In this document: positions 46,559 to 58,049 of the stretch, piece after piece | How positions within the stretch are numbered: position 1 is the stretch's first letter | How the letters are laid out: the number at the start of each line of letters is the position of its first letter | Assembly: GCA_020080175.1 (NCBI GenBank) | Contig: JAGHQL010000105.1 | Span: 28,734-92,733 of the forward strand | From: Glutinoglossum americanum | Taxonomy: Eukaryota; Ascomycota; Geoglossomycetes; Geoglossales; Geoglossaceae | Length of the DNA stretch: 64,000 nt | Direction: 5' to 3' | Translations under genes and position numbers: made by a program | Notes under the pieces: generated by a model | What the model saw: only the letters and a program-made list of their open reading frames with translations | Told to the model about the DNA's origin: nothing | Databases searched by the model: none

Positions 46559-49126
46559 GGAGTGCGCTGCATTGGGGGCGAGCGAGTCGAGCAAGCGCCC
46601 TAAGGTATCCTAGGATGTATGCATCGAGGCAACGCGCAATGAGGATGCCAGCATATGGCCAGGCTGAGTCGGCGTGTCGTCTAGAAGTGGATAGTTTAGG
46701 ATGCCGTAGTAAGCGAAGTGCCGATGTCCCGTGATGCTTCGTCGACCGATACAGCCGAGTTGCGCAAGTTCGTTTCTCAGCCTTCTCTTCAAAGCAGAGC
46801 TGTTGACTTTTTGCAAAGTGATGTGTTCGGGAAAGCAGCACCCATCGCGCGGGAAGTGATTCTGGCATAGCAGCAAAGCCGCTCAGCTTCGCCATGGTGC
46901 TGGAATCACTCCCCGTATGATAAAGCCTTCCATGGCCGAAAGGAAAGCGAACAAGACTGGCGGAAGCAAATGTCACAAAGGTCGTAGGCCGGGTGGAGTT
47001 GGCTAATGAAGGAAAACAAGATGGACGGGATTTAGGTAAGTGTTAGTTCATGTGGGGAGTCGCCAATTTATATATGCACCACATTAACTAAGGTCCCACT
47101 TCTAATGATAGGGTGTGAAAGCGTCCATACATATAGTGAAGCCACCAAAATTTGCTGCAAGGCAAACTTTGCAAAACCCAGATTCTGCCAATAGGATATC
47201 TATCACGCCGACAGGAGTGGGGCAACAAGGAGCGGGGCGACGGTAGGGCGCCCCCAGCCGACAGGGCAGCGAACGCATCCTCCCTTAGCGAATGCATTCT
47301 CACTTAGCGACTCAGGATAAAAAGATGCGAACTCCCATCGCGCGACCCCACAACTCGACCAAAACTTGCTCAAAATCTTTCAAAAAAGAGAAAGACACAA
47401 GAGGCAGTATAGGCGAAGGCACCTTCCAATTTGTAGATGTTTCTATGGAGTTATGGTTGCGCTGCGACGTGAGGGAAACGATCTGCATGCTGCATGTTGG
47501 GTCCAGCTATTAGGAGGTCCTTTCCTCCCGAAGAGGCAAGCCCATGCAGGGTGCTAAAGAAAAACAAAACCAGTCCCGCCCTTCCCTTCGCAATTTACGT
47601 AGGTACTTAGACCTGAATTCCTCCTCTCTTTCTGGTCGCGACCGTATTCGTTGTATTGGTGCATTCTAATACACCTATGCCAGGTGCTTGAGGGCAAAAA
47701 CAATTATTGCATTACAGGAGCCGGCGGGATTTCTAAATACATTTGAGTATTCGGCTTGGGGGCCAAGAACCGCCAGGGTCCGATTCGCACGAGGACCCTA
47801 AAATAGATAGCAACCCGACCAACAAGAAGTAGATGCGATGGCAAAACACATGAAAAAGACTTTCCCAACCAGAAAGATGCGGGTGCAATACATTGATTCC
47901 GGCCTATCCGTCGTCATTGCGTGCACGTGATCGACTCGTTCTAGACTTTGGCAAATTCTCGCACCGCCTAGAAACAAGGCAGTAAAACCTAAAAAGGGCG
48001 AATGCCTATTACTGGCGAATTTAGGCTTAAAATACCCGAAGAGGCAACTGCCGCTAACTAAATTGGTTTAGCCACCACTTGGGCACACTGACATGCATGC
48101 GGCCACTGAGAGATAAACGGCACCATATGGGAGCATATAAATGACGGTTAAACACAAGTTCTATTCTTCATAATCTAGTTGCTTGAGAGGCTAAGGAGCG
48201 GTGGGGCGAGTGAGCGGTCTCGAGCGCGTTAAACCCTAGGGACTTAGTGTCAATGATATATGACGTAACCACCGTTGTCTAACGCCGAGGTTTTAAACGG
48301 CAACCTGAGTCCTTCGCAGTTCACGCCGGCCATGCCTCTTGACTCACCAGACCTAGCTTGGGCTAGATTCCAAATCTAACGTAAGAGTAGACTACTTTAC
48401 TACAAATCTATATTATCGATATTGTAGCAAGTAGTGCCTTTCGGAAATTAAGCTTCTATCAATTAAAGTCACTAGTATTATAAGCGCGGGTGCGAAAGTT
48501 GAAAGAGGAAGTTCTTAGTTGCACTCTAAAGAGTTTGTGCGATGCGAGAAAATAATATCAGAAATTGCGCTGCTTGAGTATCTCTTCCTGAAATTATTCA
48601 AAAATGCCAGAACGAACCGATTAAGTTATTGGGCGAGAGGGGGTGCGATGAGGCTTTTAGTTGTAGACGCTCAGGTGCGGTCACTGTTGTAGTTTATGCT
48701 CAAAAGCGGAAAGGGGAATGGATGGTCGTGTAACAATAGTGTGAAGTGTACATAGGCACCATAAATAGAGCCCATCAAATGCTGCATAGAGAAGACTACT
48801 TGAAATGAGCGTTCTCAAGAGCTTATTTATGCTCCTCGAGCATTCTATTAATTGCCTGGCGCATGCCAAAAACGCGTAAGTACGAACACGCGGTAACCGC
48901 CGTCATGGCCGATGTCGTGATGCCATTACCTCTGACGCATGCTGGCACGACGCCATCATGACTAGCATCGCGTCGCCGTAGACTCCGTTCACATGCTGAA
49001 TGTGAAAGAGGCGGTTTTAGTCAGTCGGTGCACCGAAGACTTCAAGTATGCTGGTAAGACTTTGTTACGGAATGCTCAGGCACTACCCCGTAGCACCCCT
49101 ATTGGACTCAGGTGGTGTCTCCTTGG

Positions 49127-49154
49127 TAGCTGAGTGGCGGCGCCACCTCAGCTA
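49127..49154. repeat. 28-bp near-perfect inverted repeat
   Basis: The arms TAGCTGAG-TGGCG and CGCCACCTCAGCTA are complementary except for one unpaired base. No spacer lies between them. It is GC-rich and lies in a gene-poor stretch 213 bp beyond the stop of the gene at 49368-49862. It could form a hairpin or bind a dimeric regulator. Confidence 0.6.
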
Positions 49155-49367
49155 CTATGGAACGTTCAATATCGGTGGAACCGATATGTTTCGGGCCGGC
49201 CGAAGGAAGGCCGGAGTGGCCGCAGGATGGCCGAAGCAGCTGCGAGCTGCGGAAAAGGGGCTGCAGGGCAGCCGAGCATTTATATAGCTTCATGTCACGT
49301 AGCTAGCATTCTGGAAGTTGCGAGCAATTTAATTGATTTACCCCTATCCATTGTTTACATAGTCTAG

Positions 49368-49862
49368 CTACCATTTCCGCGTATCGAGCATAACCTCCAA
49401 TAGACTTGCAGTTATCCAAGCACTGTGATTAGAAAAGCAGCTACTCAACGACGACAATGGAGATATGTATATACCCGATAGGGGACTTAGAGCCGTTACC
49501 GGAGCGGGGAAATCGGGGATAGGAATAGCCGTTCCGTCCATTGGGCTAACCAGTGGATCGGGGGCCTGGATGCGGCTAGAGACTCGACTCTTTTGGAGAC
49601 GAGTGAAGGGGTTCACGTCTCTTGAGGGGTTTGGTTAGCAAAGAAAAGAAGAGGGAGCCTGTGGAGGCACTAACCTCGCCCTGATTTCGAGTCTGAGGCC
49701 TTCAACCTCGTTAGTGATAGAGTTGGTAGGCGCAGCGATGGAGGTCATAATTTCTCGAAGACGCTCTAGGATCGCTACAACACCATTAACGGCGGGAAGA
49801 TCTTCGCAGGGAGGAAGCTGTTCTGAGAGTTGAGAGACGATGGCGAAGTTAGGTTGAGCCAT
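49368..49862 (-). CDS. Small fungal protein of unknown function with coiled-coil-like region
   Basis: ATG at 49862. The first exon encodes MAQPNFAIVSQLSEQLPPCE and a helical stretch with heptad-like spacing (ILERLREIMTSIAAP...VEGLRLEIRAR). A 51-nt intron (gttagt...ctcaag) joins in phase to DVNPFTRLQKSRVSSRIQ and a segment containing IPDFPAPVTAL. The layout (short coiled coil, a linker rich in Arg/Ser, then a PDFP motif) is one I have seen in many fungal proteins without assigned function. The C-terminal end is uncertain: the frame reads through a possible donor gtatat near 49466 to TAG 49368. No enzymatic residues are recognisable. Confidence 0.55.
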
Positions 49863-50366
49863 TTTCCCGCTTGAGAACTTGTTATGGCGAAGGCTTGCCG
49901 GGGGGGTCTTATACATGTAGGATGTCAGTAAGACCGTGAGCCAATGGGTAAGGGATCGACATGGTGCTCAAACGGATGCGGGCGCTTAAGTGTCGCTAAT
50001 AACAACCATCCACTCCAATTGGCTGACCTAGCCGACTCGCCGCTTTCAAGGCAGTTTGCGAGACTACCATCCGATTCCTTCCTATCTCCACGATCTCCAT
50101 GTTTGCTTTGGCTATTTGATTTCCAACTGCTACCAAATCTACAGAGTGCCGTTTAGCTGTGGCCTCTTTTTAGGGCTGAGGAGGTTGGCCCGCTGAGTAA
50201 TTTGGCAAACATAACGTCGAGGCCGGCATTGAAGCAACATGTCCGCCTGCTGTGTTCCAGCCAACGGAGCGTTGAGCCTGCCGCAGTATTCGAAGCTCCC
50301 TAGCCGCGCCCGCATTCTCTATTTACTCCCCAAGAGCAATAGTCTAGCAACCGATACTCGACGTGT
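49863..50366. other. Intergenic region, no gene seen
   Basis: Between two minus-strand genes. No credible open frame. Confidence 0.5.
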
Positions 50367-52558
50367 TTAGATTATGACGATCGTTTCCCGAGGACCGCTA
50401 ATGAACCAATCGGCTCGATCTACCTTGTGCGGGGTGTGGAACCAGCCCACACGCTGGAAGCGATCAGAGTCCGCTTTTGTGAGGAGCAAACCGTGTGCGC
50501 GGCGTATCCGAGGATTTGTCGCTAGCGATTCATCCTTTTCGATGGAAAGGCCCAGCGTAAGACACCACCCCGGGACGCCATTTCCAAGGGGTGGGGAGCT
50601 CCGGCATTCACCCAGCGAGCTTAGCTTATTAGCCGAGGACGGCTCTTCGAGGATCTCGCTCTCATCACTTAGTGTTTCCCCGTCACGAGGGTTGGGATAA
50701 ACCTCGAGCTTTCCTATCGTTGCATCGAAGTAAGCAGTGACAGGGTCACCAAGCGCATCTCCGACGATCTCCGGGTTCTGTGCAGTATCGATGACCAGGT
50801 CTACTTTTTTCAATGGACCCTGGATGACCAATTCACCGCCGTTCACTCTACCGAAGGGCACGAGTGCAGAAGTAGGAGACGTGACACAACGTATAATTTC
50901 CGCTTCTGGGGCGAATTCCCGCAACCCCATGTCCTTGAATCCGATCTGGCCATCAAGTGATGCCCAAGACCACGACGGACAGCGAAATGTAGCAGGCCGG
51001 GTAGCTTGTTGCCTGCTAGGCCGTATCCACATCAGGTCAAAGATCAGATAACTTCTCCAAAGCCCTGCGAGATACTCGGTCTGGAGAGCTGATTGATACT
51101 CTGCTGCCATTGCAGACAGCGCAGGAAGCTTATCCTCAGGCACTGAGAGCTGACGACGCGAGTAGTCCTGAATGACTTCTTGCCATTCCTGTCTCGCCAG
51201 CGTCGAGTGTGGTGGCACTGGAAACCTAAATTGAGACCCGGGAGGCCCAACTTGGCCCCCAGCATCGGATTTTCCTATATCCCCAAAACGCAGTTTCGAT
51301 ATCCCAGACATATTGGAGTAGGAATTCCACGTCAGGTGGCCGCCATCTCTGCAAAAAGCGGTTTTGCACTTCCAAAATAATTGCGTTTTGCTGTATATCA
51401 GAATACGTGGAGACAGTAAGCTCTCTTGCAGTGTCCACGCGCGGTCGTTGATAGGCTCGTTTATCTTTACTTGCGACTGTAATAGCTTCAGCGTTATCGA
51501 TGCCAGGGTGCCATCCGGGCAGAGGAAGGGAAGAATAAATGGAGGTATCTCAGGTTCGGGACCAAAGTTGGTCTCCGGGCGCAAGTCCAGGAATCCTTGA
51601 TTGCAGTCGCGAGCGCTCGCCGCCGAAATGGTGACGTACGCGTTCTTGTAGATATCTCGCATTTTGGATAGCTCTTGTTCGACATCGGAGAGGGAATCCT
51701 GGATGATGCAGAGGCTATCAATCCACAAAAATCGCATGCCGAGCTGCCGTGTTGTGAAGACTGCATCTTGTACCGTTTTCGGTAATATGGAAGGCGAAAT
51801 ACCTCGCATGTGGGAATCTAGAGAAGCTCGCGTTGTTGCCATGGGCTGTGGACCTCCCCAGCAGTAGCTGAGCGCGGCGTAATTTGCTCGGCTACCATGG
51901 CTAATGTGGAGCCGAAGTCCACTAGAGCCATCTGGAGGAGATACATCAATGACCCGAGTTGGTAGGCAGAGAGGTTCACCACTTGGACATTGCGGATGCC
52001 CGGAAGTACATTCTTTCATCCATTGCCTAGCTAGGGCAAAGCTCTGCGAAGACCCAACATCCCTATTCGCTGGGCGTTCTTGGACGCATTTAGCCGCTGG
52101 GTTTTCTAAAGAGCAGGAAGATGTCAGAACTCCGGAGCAATCAGTGCTACATGATGATTAGCCTCACCACCAGAGGTAAAAGCCAAAAAAGCCACATTCA
52201 TGTTCCCAAAATCGACACCTCGGATGGCCCCGACCGTGATCCGAGTACACCCAGGAGAATTCGCCCGAATACGATAAATAAGTTCTTCATCTGCAGGCGG
52301 GTATAAAGCAGGTCTTCGGTCATAGAGCTTGCGCAGCTCACGATGGTAATTCCCTGGGTATATCCAAGGGTACCTTAAGTCCCTGCGAGTCAGAGCCTCA
52401 CAGATGGGACATCCTCTATCTGCCGCATCTTCGAGTTCGATACGGATCCTGCGGTACTCGAAGCCAGAGCGCGAGAGGAGTATTTGATCGCGGCTGCCGG
52501 AATCGGCAAAGAGGCGTCTGCAGGTGTCGCACGGAACCGATGTGGCGTCGGTGGGCAT
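50367..52558 (-). CDS. HET-domain protein (intact)
   Basis: Two exons (52558-52168 and 52105-50367) joined in phase by a 62-nt intron (gtgagg...tttag) give 709 residues. The N-terminus has a Cys-rich pair (VPCDTCRRLF and GCPICEALTRR), as in many HET proteins. The HET core is complete: YAALSYCWGG, FLWIDSLCIIQDS, MRDIYKNAYVTISAASA and DRAWTLQESLLSPRILIY. A C-terminal region of about 300 residues has SWSWASLDG and a Trp-rich end. Known: HET proteins trigger heterokaryon-incompatibility cell death when paired with an incompatible partner. The domain is TIR-like in fold. This copy has no disabling change and contrasts with the decayed HET gene at 19.7 kb. Its partner, if any, is not evident nearby. 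Confidence 0.88.
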
Positions 52559-54268
52559 TTTTTATCGCGGAAAGCTGGTACATGGAAACTAGTGATGGTG
52601 TTGATCTTTAATCGTTCTGGAGCGGTTGGCGAATTAGATGTTATGAGTGCGTGGTGAGGTGATACAGCAAGTGGAAATTCGCTGTTGTGGTTGGCTGAGC
52701 CTGATGAGGTGTTAGCGCTACTTGTTGCTTGCAGGACGGTGCGAAGGGGGTTGTTGATCCCTGGCGGCAGGCGACTCGAAAAGCTATCGACCTTCGGCCA
52801 GTGAGAGATCACCAGCACCGCCAGTGCAACGAGACTGAAGATGCGGTGTCGCTAGCATCCGAGGATTGGGGTGTTGCAACTTGAAGGAGAGAGAGACGGA
52901 TACAGAATGTTCGGGAGATTCAGGAGAGCGAAGAGAAACGGCGAGTTCATCGGTGCGTGCTATATCCACGGGATGATGAACGGCAAAGCCAACAGCCTCC
53001 AAAACGACCCCAGAACCAAGTCGCGAATGCTCGAATCGGCGTGACCTCGGCGAATACGCGCGACGCTCGACAATAGCTAATCCGCTGGCTGTTTGCCACG
53101 CGCACGCCGTTCCCCGGCCGACTGAGCCATTACCCAACAGTATTCGCGGCTGCGGTGTTAGGCCGTGGGTGTGTGGGTTTGTTCATCTGCCCCCACGAGA
53201 ATTTTGGTGGGGTCCGATAGTTGACAAGCCGCCCCACAGACACGAATGACTAAGCGAGGCTGAAGTTCCCCACCTCCCCGTATTCTGTGTTGTCACCATT
53301 TGATGGGGCCGCGGCGCCCCCGGTATTGGGCAAAAGTGGCCGTTTTCGTCGCTTCCCACTCTCTATCTGTTACTCTTCGGTCGCAGGCTACAGATTGCTG
53401 GGGAGACCCCGGTTCCCGCATGTTAACCGGGCCAGCTGTCACACATGCCGTGGCAAGGCTGCACAAGCCGAATATCTAGGTGAAGAGCCAACACATATCA
53501 CGCAGCAAACCGCTTGGATATGTGTGTGCGTGCGTGTGTACACACATCCACGAACCCATACATACTCGGGCTCTGGGCTGAGTTTAGAGAGGAGCTTGCA
53601 TTAATGATGCGATGAACTCTATACGGCAAATACCCGACGGAGAGCAGCACAACATTCCAGGTATTTATCCGCCCCACCTACTCAAGTTTTCAGGCCTATT
53701 GCCTAGCTACTAAGTCAATGGTCTACCATTCAGAAATTACCTTACTGGTAAATCCCACCATTCGAGGTCAATTTGGTCGCGCTTTTTGTCGTGTTGGATG
53801 TAGTTGTGCTCAAAAATGGACGGAAACACATGACTGTAGCGGCCCCGCAGCTGGGGTTCCCTCGCTTAACATGCGTGGATGAGGTGGTCTCACCACGTCA
53901 ACACCAGAACGATCCAGCGCATCCACATTGGCCGTTCATGCATAGCTCAACTGAGAGAGCATGCATCTCTTACGTGGCAAACCGCTCCATACTGGAACTA
54001 TTTGACTCCTGTTGATTCCAAGATTAGTCGAGCGTTGGCAAGAGGTCTTGAAACGACTACTTAACCATCGTCAACTTCTTCAGCTGGGTTCAAAGTTTTC
54101 CTGTGAGGTTCACCATACCCGCTAAGCAACCCACCAAGTTCTGTAAAAATGCACGAAAACTTATGACTTAGTACTGAAGCAAGGAATTCAGGTGATTGAT
54201 TTGGTGATTGGTCGCATCATAGGCCAGCCTATCCGGACAGCGACCAGGGTCTTGGTTTCGGAAAACTC
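52559..54268. other. Intergenic region between divergent genes
   Basis: Upstream regions of the HET gene (-) and the kinase (+). A GT/GC dinucleotide tract occurs at about 53518-53542. No gene is seen. The first exon of the kinase may lie in the last 100 bp or so. Confidence 0.45.
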
Positions 54269-56491
54269 GTGAGAACACTAACCCCCGCTGCAACCGGCAC
54301 ATACCTGCAGCTCCTAGAGGCCGAGAGCTACACTGAAATTGCAATGATGCAAAATGCAGTTGTCAGCGATATTGAGTTCAGAAGGCGGCAGATGCAGGGT
54401 ATGTCAAGGAAGGAAGCACGGTCCAATGTCTGGGATGACTGGTCTGGTCGCGGCTCTCACCTGGATTTCGGGCCCCAAGAGACGATACCCCTACAGCAAG
54501 AGGATGAGCTAGGCTCCGGCAGCTTCGGACTGGTTTATAAAACTATTTGCGGGGACGTTGCTCTGGCGTGGAAGCGGAAACGCCGCGATTCCATTGAACG
54601 GAAGGAAATTGACAACCTGATGAAATTAAGCCACATTCACATTGTCAAACTAGTCGGCACATTCACGCACCGCATGACCATGAACATACTATTATGGCCC
54701 GTGGCGGTATGCGACCTTGGGACTTTTTTCAAAGACCTAGATATTTTTAAGGAGAACAAGACACTTAAGGACTTCTCAAAAACCAACCCGGATCCGATTT
54801 ATCACTTTAAGGCATTGGGAATAGATGTTTTGAGTTGCGCAAAGGCAGAAGTCTCCGCCAGTAGGTGGCTATATCAGTGCTTTGGCTGTCTTGCTGGAGC
54901 CATCTGTTATCTTCATAGGAAGGAGATCCGACACAAGGACCTCAAGCCATCTAACATCCTGCTCACCCCGAAAGGTATACGACTCACCGATTTCGGCTCC
55001 TCGACAGACTTCTCTAGTCTAGAGTCGAGCCAGACCAACAATGGTGACCCCGGGACTCCTAAATATTGTGCTCCAGAGGTTGCAGGCCGTAGGGACAGTG
55101 GGCGACCCGCAGACATATTTTCGCTTGGCTGCATCTTTCTTGAAATGTTCTGGTCTTCGTGCATGCACGGACAGGCTATGAAGGACCTGGCCAGCATCTT
55201 CCCTGCGAAGAATACCTCCTTTCAGGCCAATGTCGACCTTGTACAAAAGATGTGCCTCGAGTTTATCCCTTCGGCGATTGCAGACCGCCGCGTTATGGCT
55301 GTTCAACACTTGCTACTGGTGGTCAGGCAAATGCTTGATGCTAAACCAGAGTTGCGCCCCGAGGCTAGCGACATCAGATCAAAGCTAGTCCTGATCGAAG
55401 AACTCAGGAACCAGGATGAATGGAGTCTCCATAGACATTGCTGTGAACATCCTCATGTCACACCGAAGTTTCCCGGGTCGATCGACCTGAAAAAATCCCT
55501 AGAGGAAAGAGACCAGCCGGTTGCGCCTCCTCACATACGCACCGTCCCTATGGGTAGAGGTCCTCACCCCACTGGCAACGGTAATCCTACGAACGCACCC
55601 ACGTCACATTCTCAGCTGCAGCAAGACGCTGCCCCTGAGAACCAGCCTGAGACAGATTCATTTGACGTAAATTCGCAGCCATCATCTTCAGAAGAGGGCT
55701 CAAGCACTGGACATCACTACGGGGAGCTAGAGTCTGATATGGATGGTTCTCAGGCAGCGGGGAGGGCAGCCGAGCTTCAGATGGAATTTGAGGAGAGCGA
55801 GAATCAGCCTCCGATGATAGATGTACCGGGAAGCTGCGATGCTAGTAAGGATACCGTATCTAAATCCCCTCGGGGGTTGGTTTCTGCATTACCCCTAATC
55901 GAGAACTACATCCCGGAGATAGAGAACCACATCTCGGAGGTAGAGAGCCACATCCTAAAGGTAGAAATCAGCCATGAACCCGCCGTCATTGAGCTTCAAG
56001 CTACAAGGCTAGCCAGAGAGCTCGATGTCGCGGGGGCTGATAGTAATGCGGAGAACCACACTCCGGAGGCAGAGGTTAGCCACGAACTCGCTGCAACAGA
56101 GCCTCAAGCTGCAAGGCTGGTCAGCGTGCACAATATCTTGGGTATTAACATTAGCACGGAGCACCAACCCCCATATGCTCAACCCCCAGAGGTAGAGGTC
56201 AACCACAAACTCGCTGCAATAGAGCCTCAGGCTGTAAAGCTGGCCAGCGAGCACAATATCTTGAGTGTTGACGTTAACACGGAGCACCAACTTCCATACG
56301 CTCAACCCTCGGAGATGGGGGTACGGCCTCTAGCAGTGCAGTTGCCGGATCCAACACCGCCATCCAACCAGACGGAACGCTCGGAAACGGGCCCTCCCGA
56401 ACGACTTCGCGATACCAAAGCCCTAGATGACCAGTGCCAACCACAGCGGAGAAAATTTGGTTCCAAAAACCCCTTCCGGACGACGTGGTAG
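54269..56491 (+). CDS. Serine/threonine protein kinase with repetitive C-terminal tail
   Basis: The frame is open from 54269 to TAG 56491. The first in-frame ATG is at 54344. A donor-like gtgaga at 54269, a branch-like ctaac and an acceptor ctgcag at 54312 suggest an upstream exon, so the N-terminus is not fixed. All kinase motifs are present: glycine loop LGSGSFGLVYK, ALAWKRK, catalytic loop HKDLKPSNILL, DFGSS, a GTPKYCAPEV activation end, and DIFSLGCIFLEM. The insert between N- and C-lobe is large. It should be an active kinase. The tail (about 270 residues) is disordered, with heptad repeats and a 41-residue repeat (see repeat entry). A kinase with a long repetitive tail is typical of fungal accessory kinases. 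Substrates are unknown. Upstream is the divergent HET gene. Confidence 0.75.
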   Translation: MRTLTPAATGTYLQLLEAESYTEIAMMQNAVVSDIEFRRRQMQGMSRKEARSNVWDDWSGRGSHLDFGPQETIPLQQEDELGSGSFGLVYKTICGDVALAWKRKRRDSIERKEIDNLMKLSHIHIVKLVGTFTHRMTMNILLWPVAVCDLGTFFKDLDIFKENKTLKDFSKTNPDPIYHFKALGIDVLSCAKAEVSASRWLYQCFGCLAGAICYLHRKEIRHKDLKPSNILLTPKGIRLTDFGSSTDFSSLESSQTNNGDPGTPKYCAPEVAGRRDSGRPADIFSLGCIFLEMFWSSCMHGQAMKDLASIFPAKNTSFQANVDLVQKMCLEFIPSAIADRRVMAVQHLLLVVRQMLDAKPELRPEASDIRSKLVLIEELRNQDEWSLHRHCCEHPHVTPKFPGSIDLKKSLEERDQPVAPPHIRTVPMGRGPHPTGNGNPTNAPTSHSQLQQDAAPENQPETDSFDVNSQPSSSEEGSSTGHHYGELESDMDGSQAAGRAAELQMEFEESENQPPMIDVPGSCDASKDTVSKSPRGLVSALPLIENYIPEIENHISEVESHILKVEISHEPAVIELQATRLARELDVAGADSNAENHTPEAEVSHELAATEPQAARLVSVHNILGINISTEHQPPYAQPPEVEVNHKLAAIEPQAVKLASEHNILSVDVNTEHQLPYAQPSEMGVRPLAVQLPDPTPPSNQTERSETGPPERLRDTKALDDQCQPQRRKFGSKNPFRTTW
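55895..56310 (+). repeat. Coding repeats in the kinase tail
   Basis: First, three 7-residue steps (IENYIPE, IENHISE, VESHILK) coded by a 21-bp repeat, likely a short coiled coil. Then a 41-residue (123-bp) unit in two clear copies, beginning EAEVSHELAATEPQ and EVEVNHKLAAIEPQ and ending in Y-A-Q-P, preceded by a third shorter diverged copy. Confidence 0.7.
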
Positions 56492-58049
56492 TAAGCTACT
56501 TTTACCCAATCACTTCGAAATCGCAACACCGCAACCAGCGAGGTAGACTGGAGACTAGCGAATGAACACATGCTCGGCCACCCACAGAGGATCTAACGGT
56601 AATCTGAAAAAGATATCGACATCCTCCCTGATGAGATCCTGGAAGGTGCGAGATCCCACTAGATTCTTTTTAACGAGACAGACTATGCCGCGGAATCTAA
56701 GAGAATAGAACCCCCACGCGCAAAGCAGATGAAGCCTTTACACTCACGAGTGGCGGAATGGGAGACACCAAGGCGGGTCACCTCTCCAGAAAATGGGGAG
56801 CAAGGTTCGCTCAGTCTGACATCCAGTTGGATACACATTCATTGATGAGCCAGCCACCATGGCACCGCGGGGGACCCCAGAGATAGAGAGGAGCACAAGC
56901 TACGAATAACGACATTCATGTAACCTTACCAGCCGCGCTTAGCGCGGCGTTTTAACTAGAACGATTTACCTAATATAAAGACTTTTTTACCAAAGTTGAA
57001 AGAGACGAAAGAAACCTGGGGATCGGCGCGCAAAGCTAGCCATGCAGATTTGCAGCACGCCGGGAGCCCCCGAGGAGGTAACAATGATGCATAGCGCCAT
57101 CGCCACCAGCGCTCAAACGCCAGTCCCCAGCGGCATTTACCCACAGGTTGCATGTAACACCGCACACCTACCCCCCCACCACAAGGTTCGGACCCTCCTG
57201 TCCCCCGCCAAACTGCGATGGCCATCCAAGGAAGGCCTATATCAAGCATCCCCGGGGCCTCCCTCAGAGCCAGTGGGCGGAGTCCGCCTCCCGTGCGCCT
57301 GTAGCTTGATGTTGTATTGGCAAAGCGATGTCGCGGCCGTGTGAAGTGTGTGCGCAAATGTTTGTGTGGCTGTTAAAGCGGCCTCTACCGAGCCTCGTTT
57401 GCTGGCTGGTGATTCGTGCCGCTTTAATTATGTCTCGCGGTTGGGTGGACGGCGGTGCCCTCTCCTGATATGCATAAAGATGCTGCTGTAGGCGGTAGGG
57501 CTGTGCTTGCGCATTGTGTGGCTGGTTTGTTGGAAGTGCGGTTCGGCCCGTTGCGAGCTCCTGAGGGTGGATGCTGATAAGGTTCCGCTCTGGGGTACGG
57601 TTTGTTGTACTGGGAAATGTGCTCGGTGCTCTTATTCGCTTTGGCAAAAAGGCAGAGCAGGTTAGAGCTAAACTCGGAGTATTTAGATATGCCCTCCATG
57701 GGTTAGGGCTATTGAATTTGAGACCTTTAATTACGCTGTATCACATGCCCACTTACGGGTTCACAACAGGTGGGCCATCCCCTTAACCGTCGCGACGTAA
57801 TTTCTGTGTTTATTCAACGCCTCGAATAACAATACTTAGAAGAGTGCGACCGTCTCATTGGACTACTGAGGGTTTTGAACACACAGAGATTAAGAAAGCC
57901 AGTCACAACTTTTAACGAATGCATTAGTTTCACTTCCCCAAATGGAACCAGAAATGACAGTCGTGTTTGTCCTACTGGAAAATTTCATAGAATTTCATAA
58001 AGTTTCATAGACTACCAGCCCCTAACCACCAAGTATCTTTAATTTCCAA
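56492..58049. other. Intergenic region between convergent genes
   Basis: No credible gene. A triple 10-bp repeat (aatttcatag and variants) lies at 57981-58010, close to the stop of the next gene, and may be part of its 3' processing region. Confidence 0.45.

Larger units (their letters stand above)
45816..49367. other. Gene-poor region of about 3.5 kb
   Basis: The longest open segment (46512-46976, minus) has no domain and overlaps a minisatellite. 47.5-49.0 kb is AT-rich with only short open frames. No transposon ends, tRNA or pseudogene could be recognised by eye. The near-palindrome at 49127-49154 lies in it. Confidence 0.45.

Noticed and set aside
46512-46976. 154-codon minus-strand frame
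   Set aside because: No recognised family. Its end is made of the minisatellite, so it was not annotated as a gene.
53518-53545. GT/GC dinucleotide tract as telomeric or CRISPR-like repeat
   Set aside because: A simple microsatellite. No spacer structure or telomere unit.
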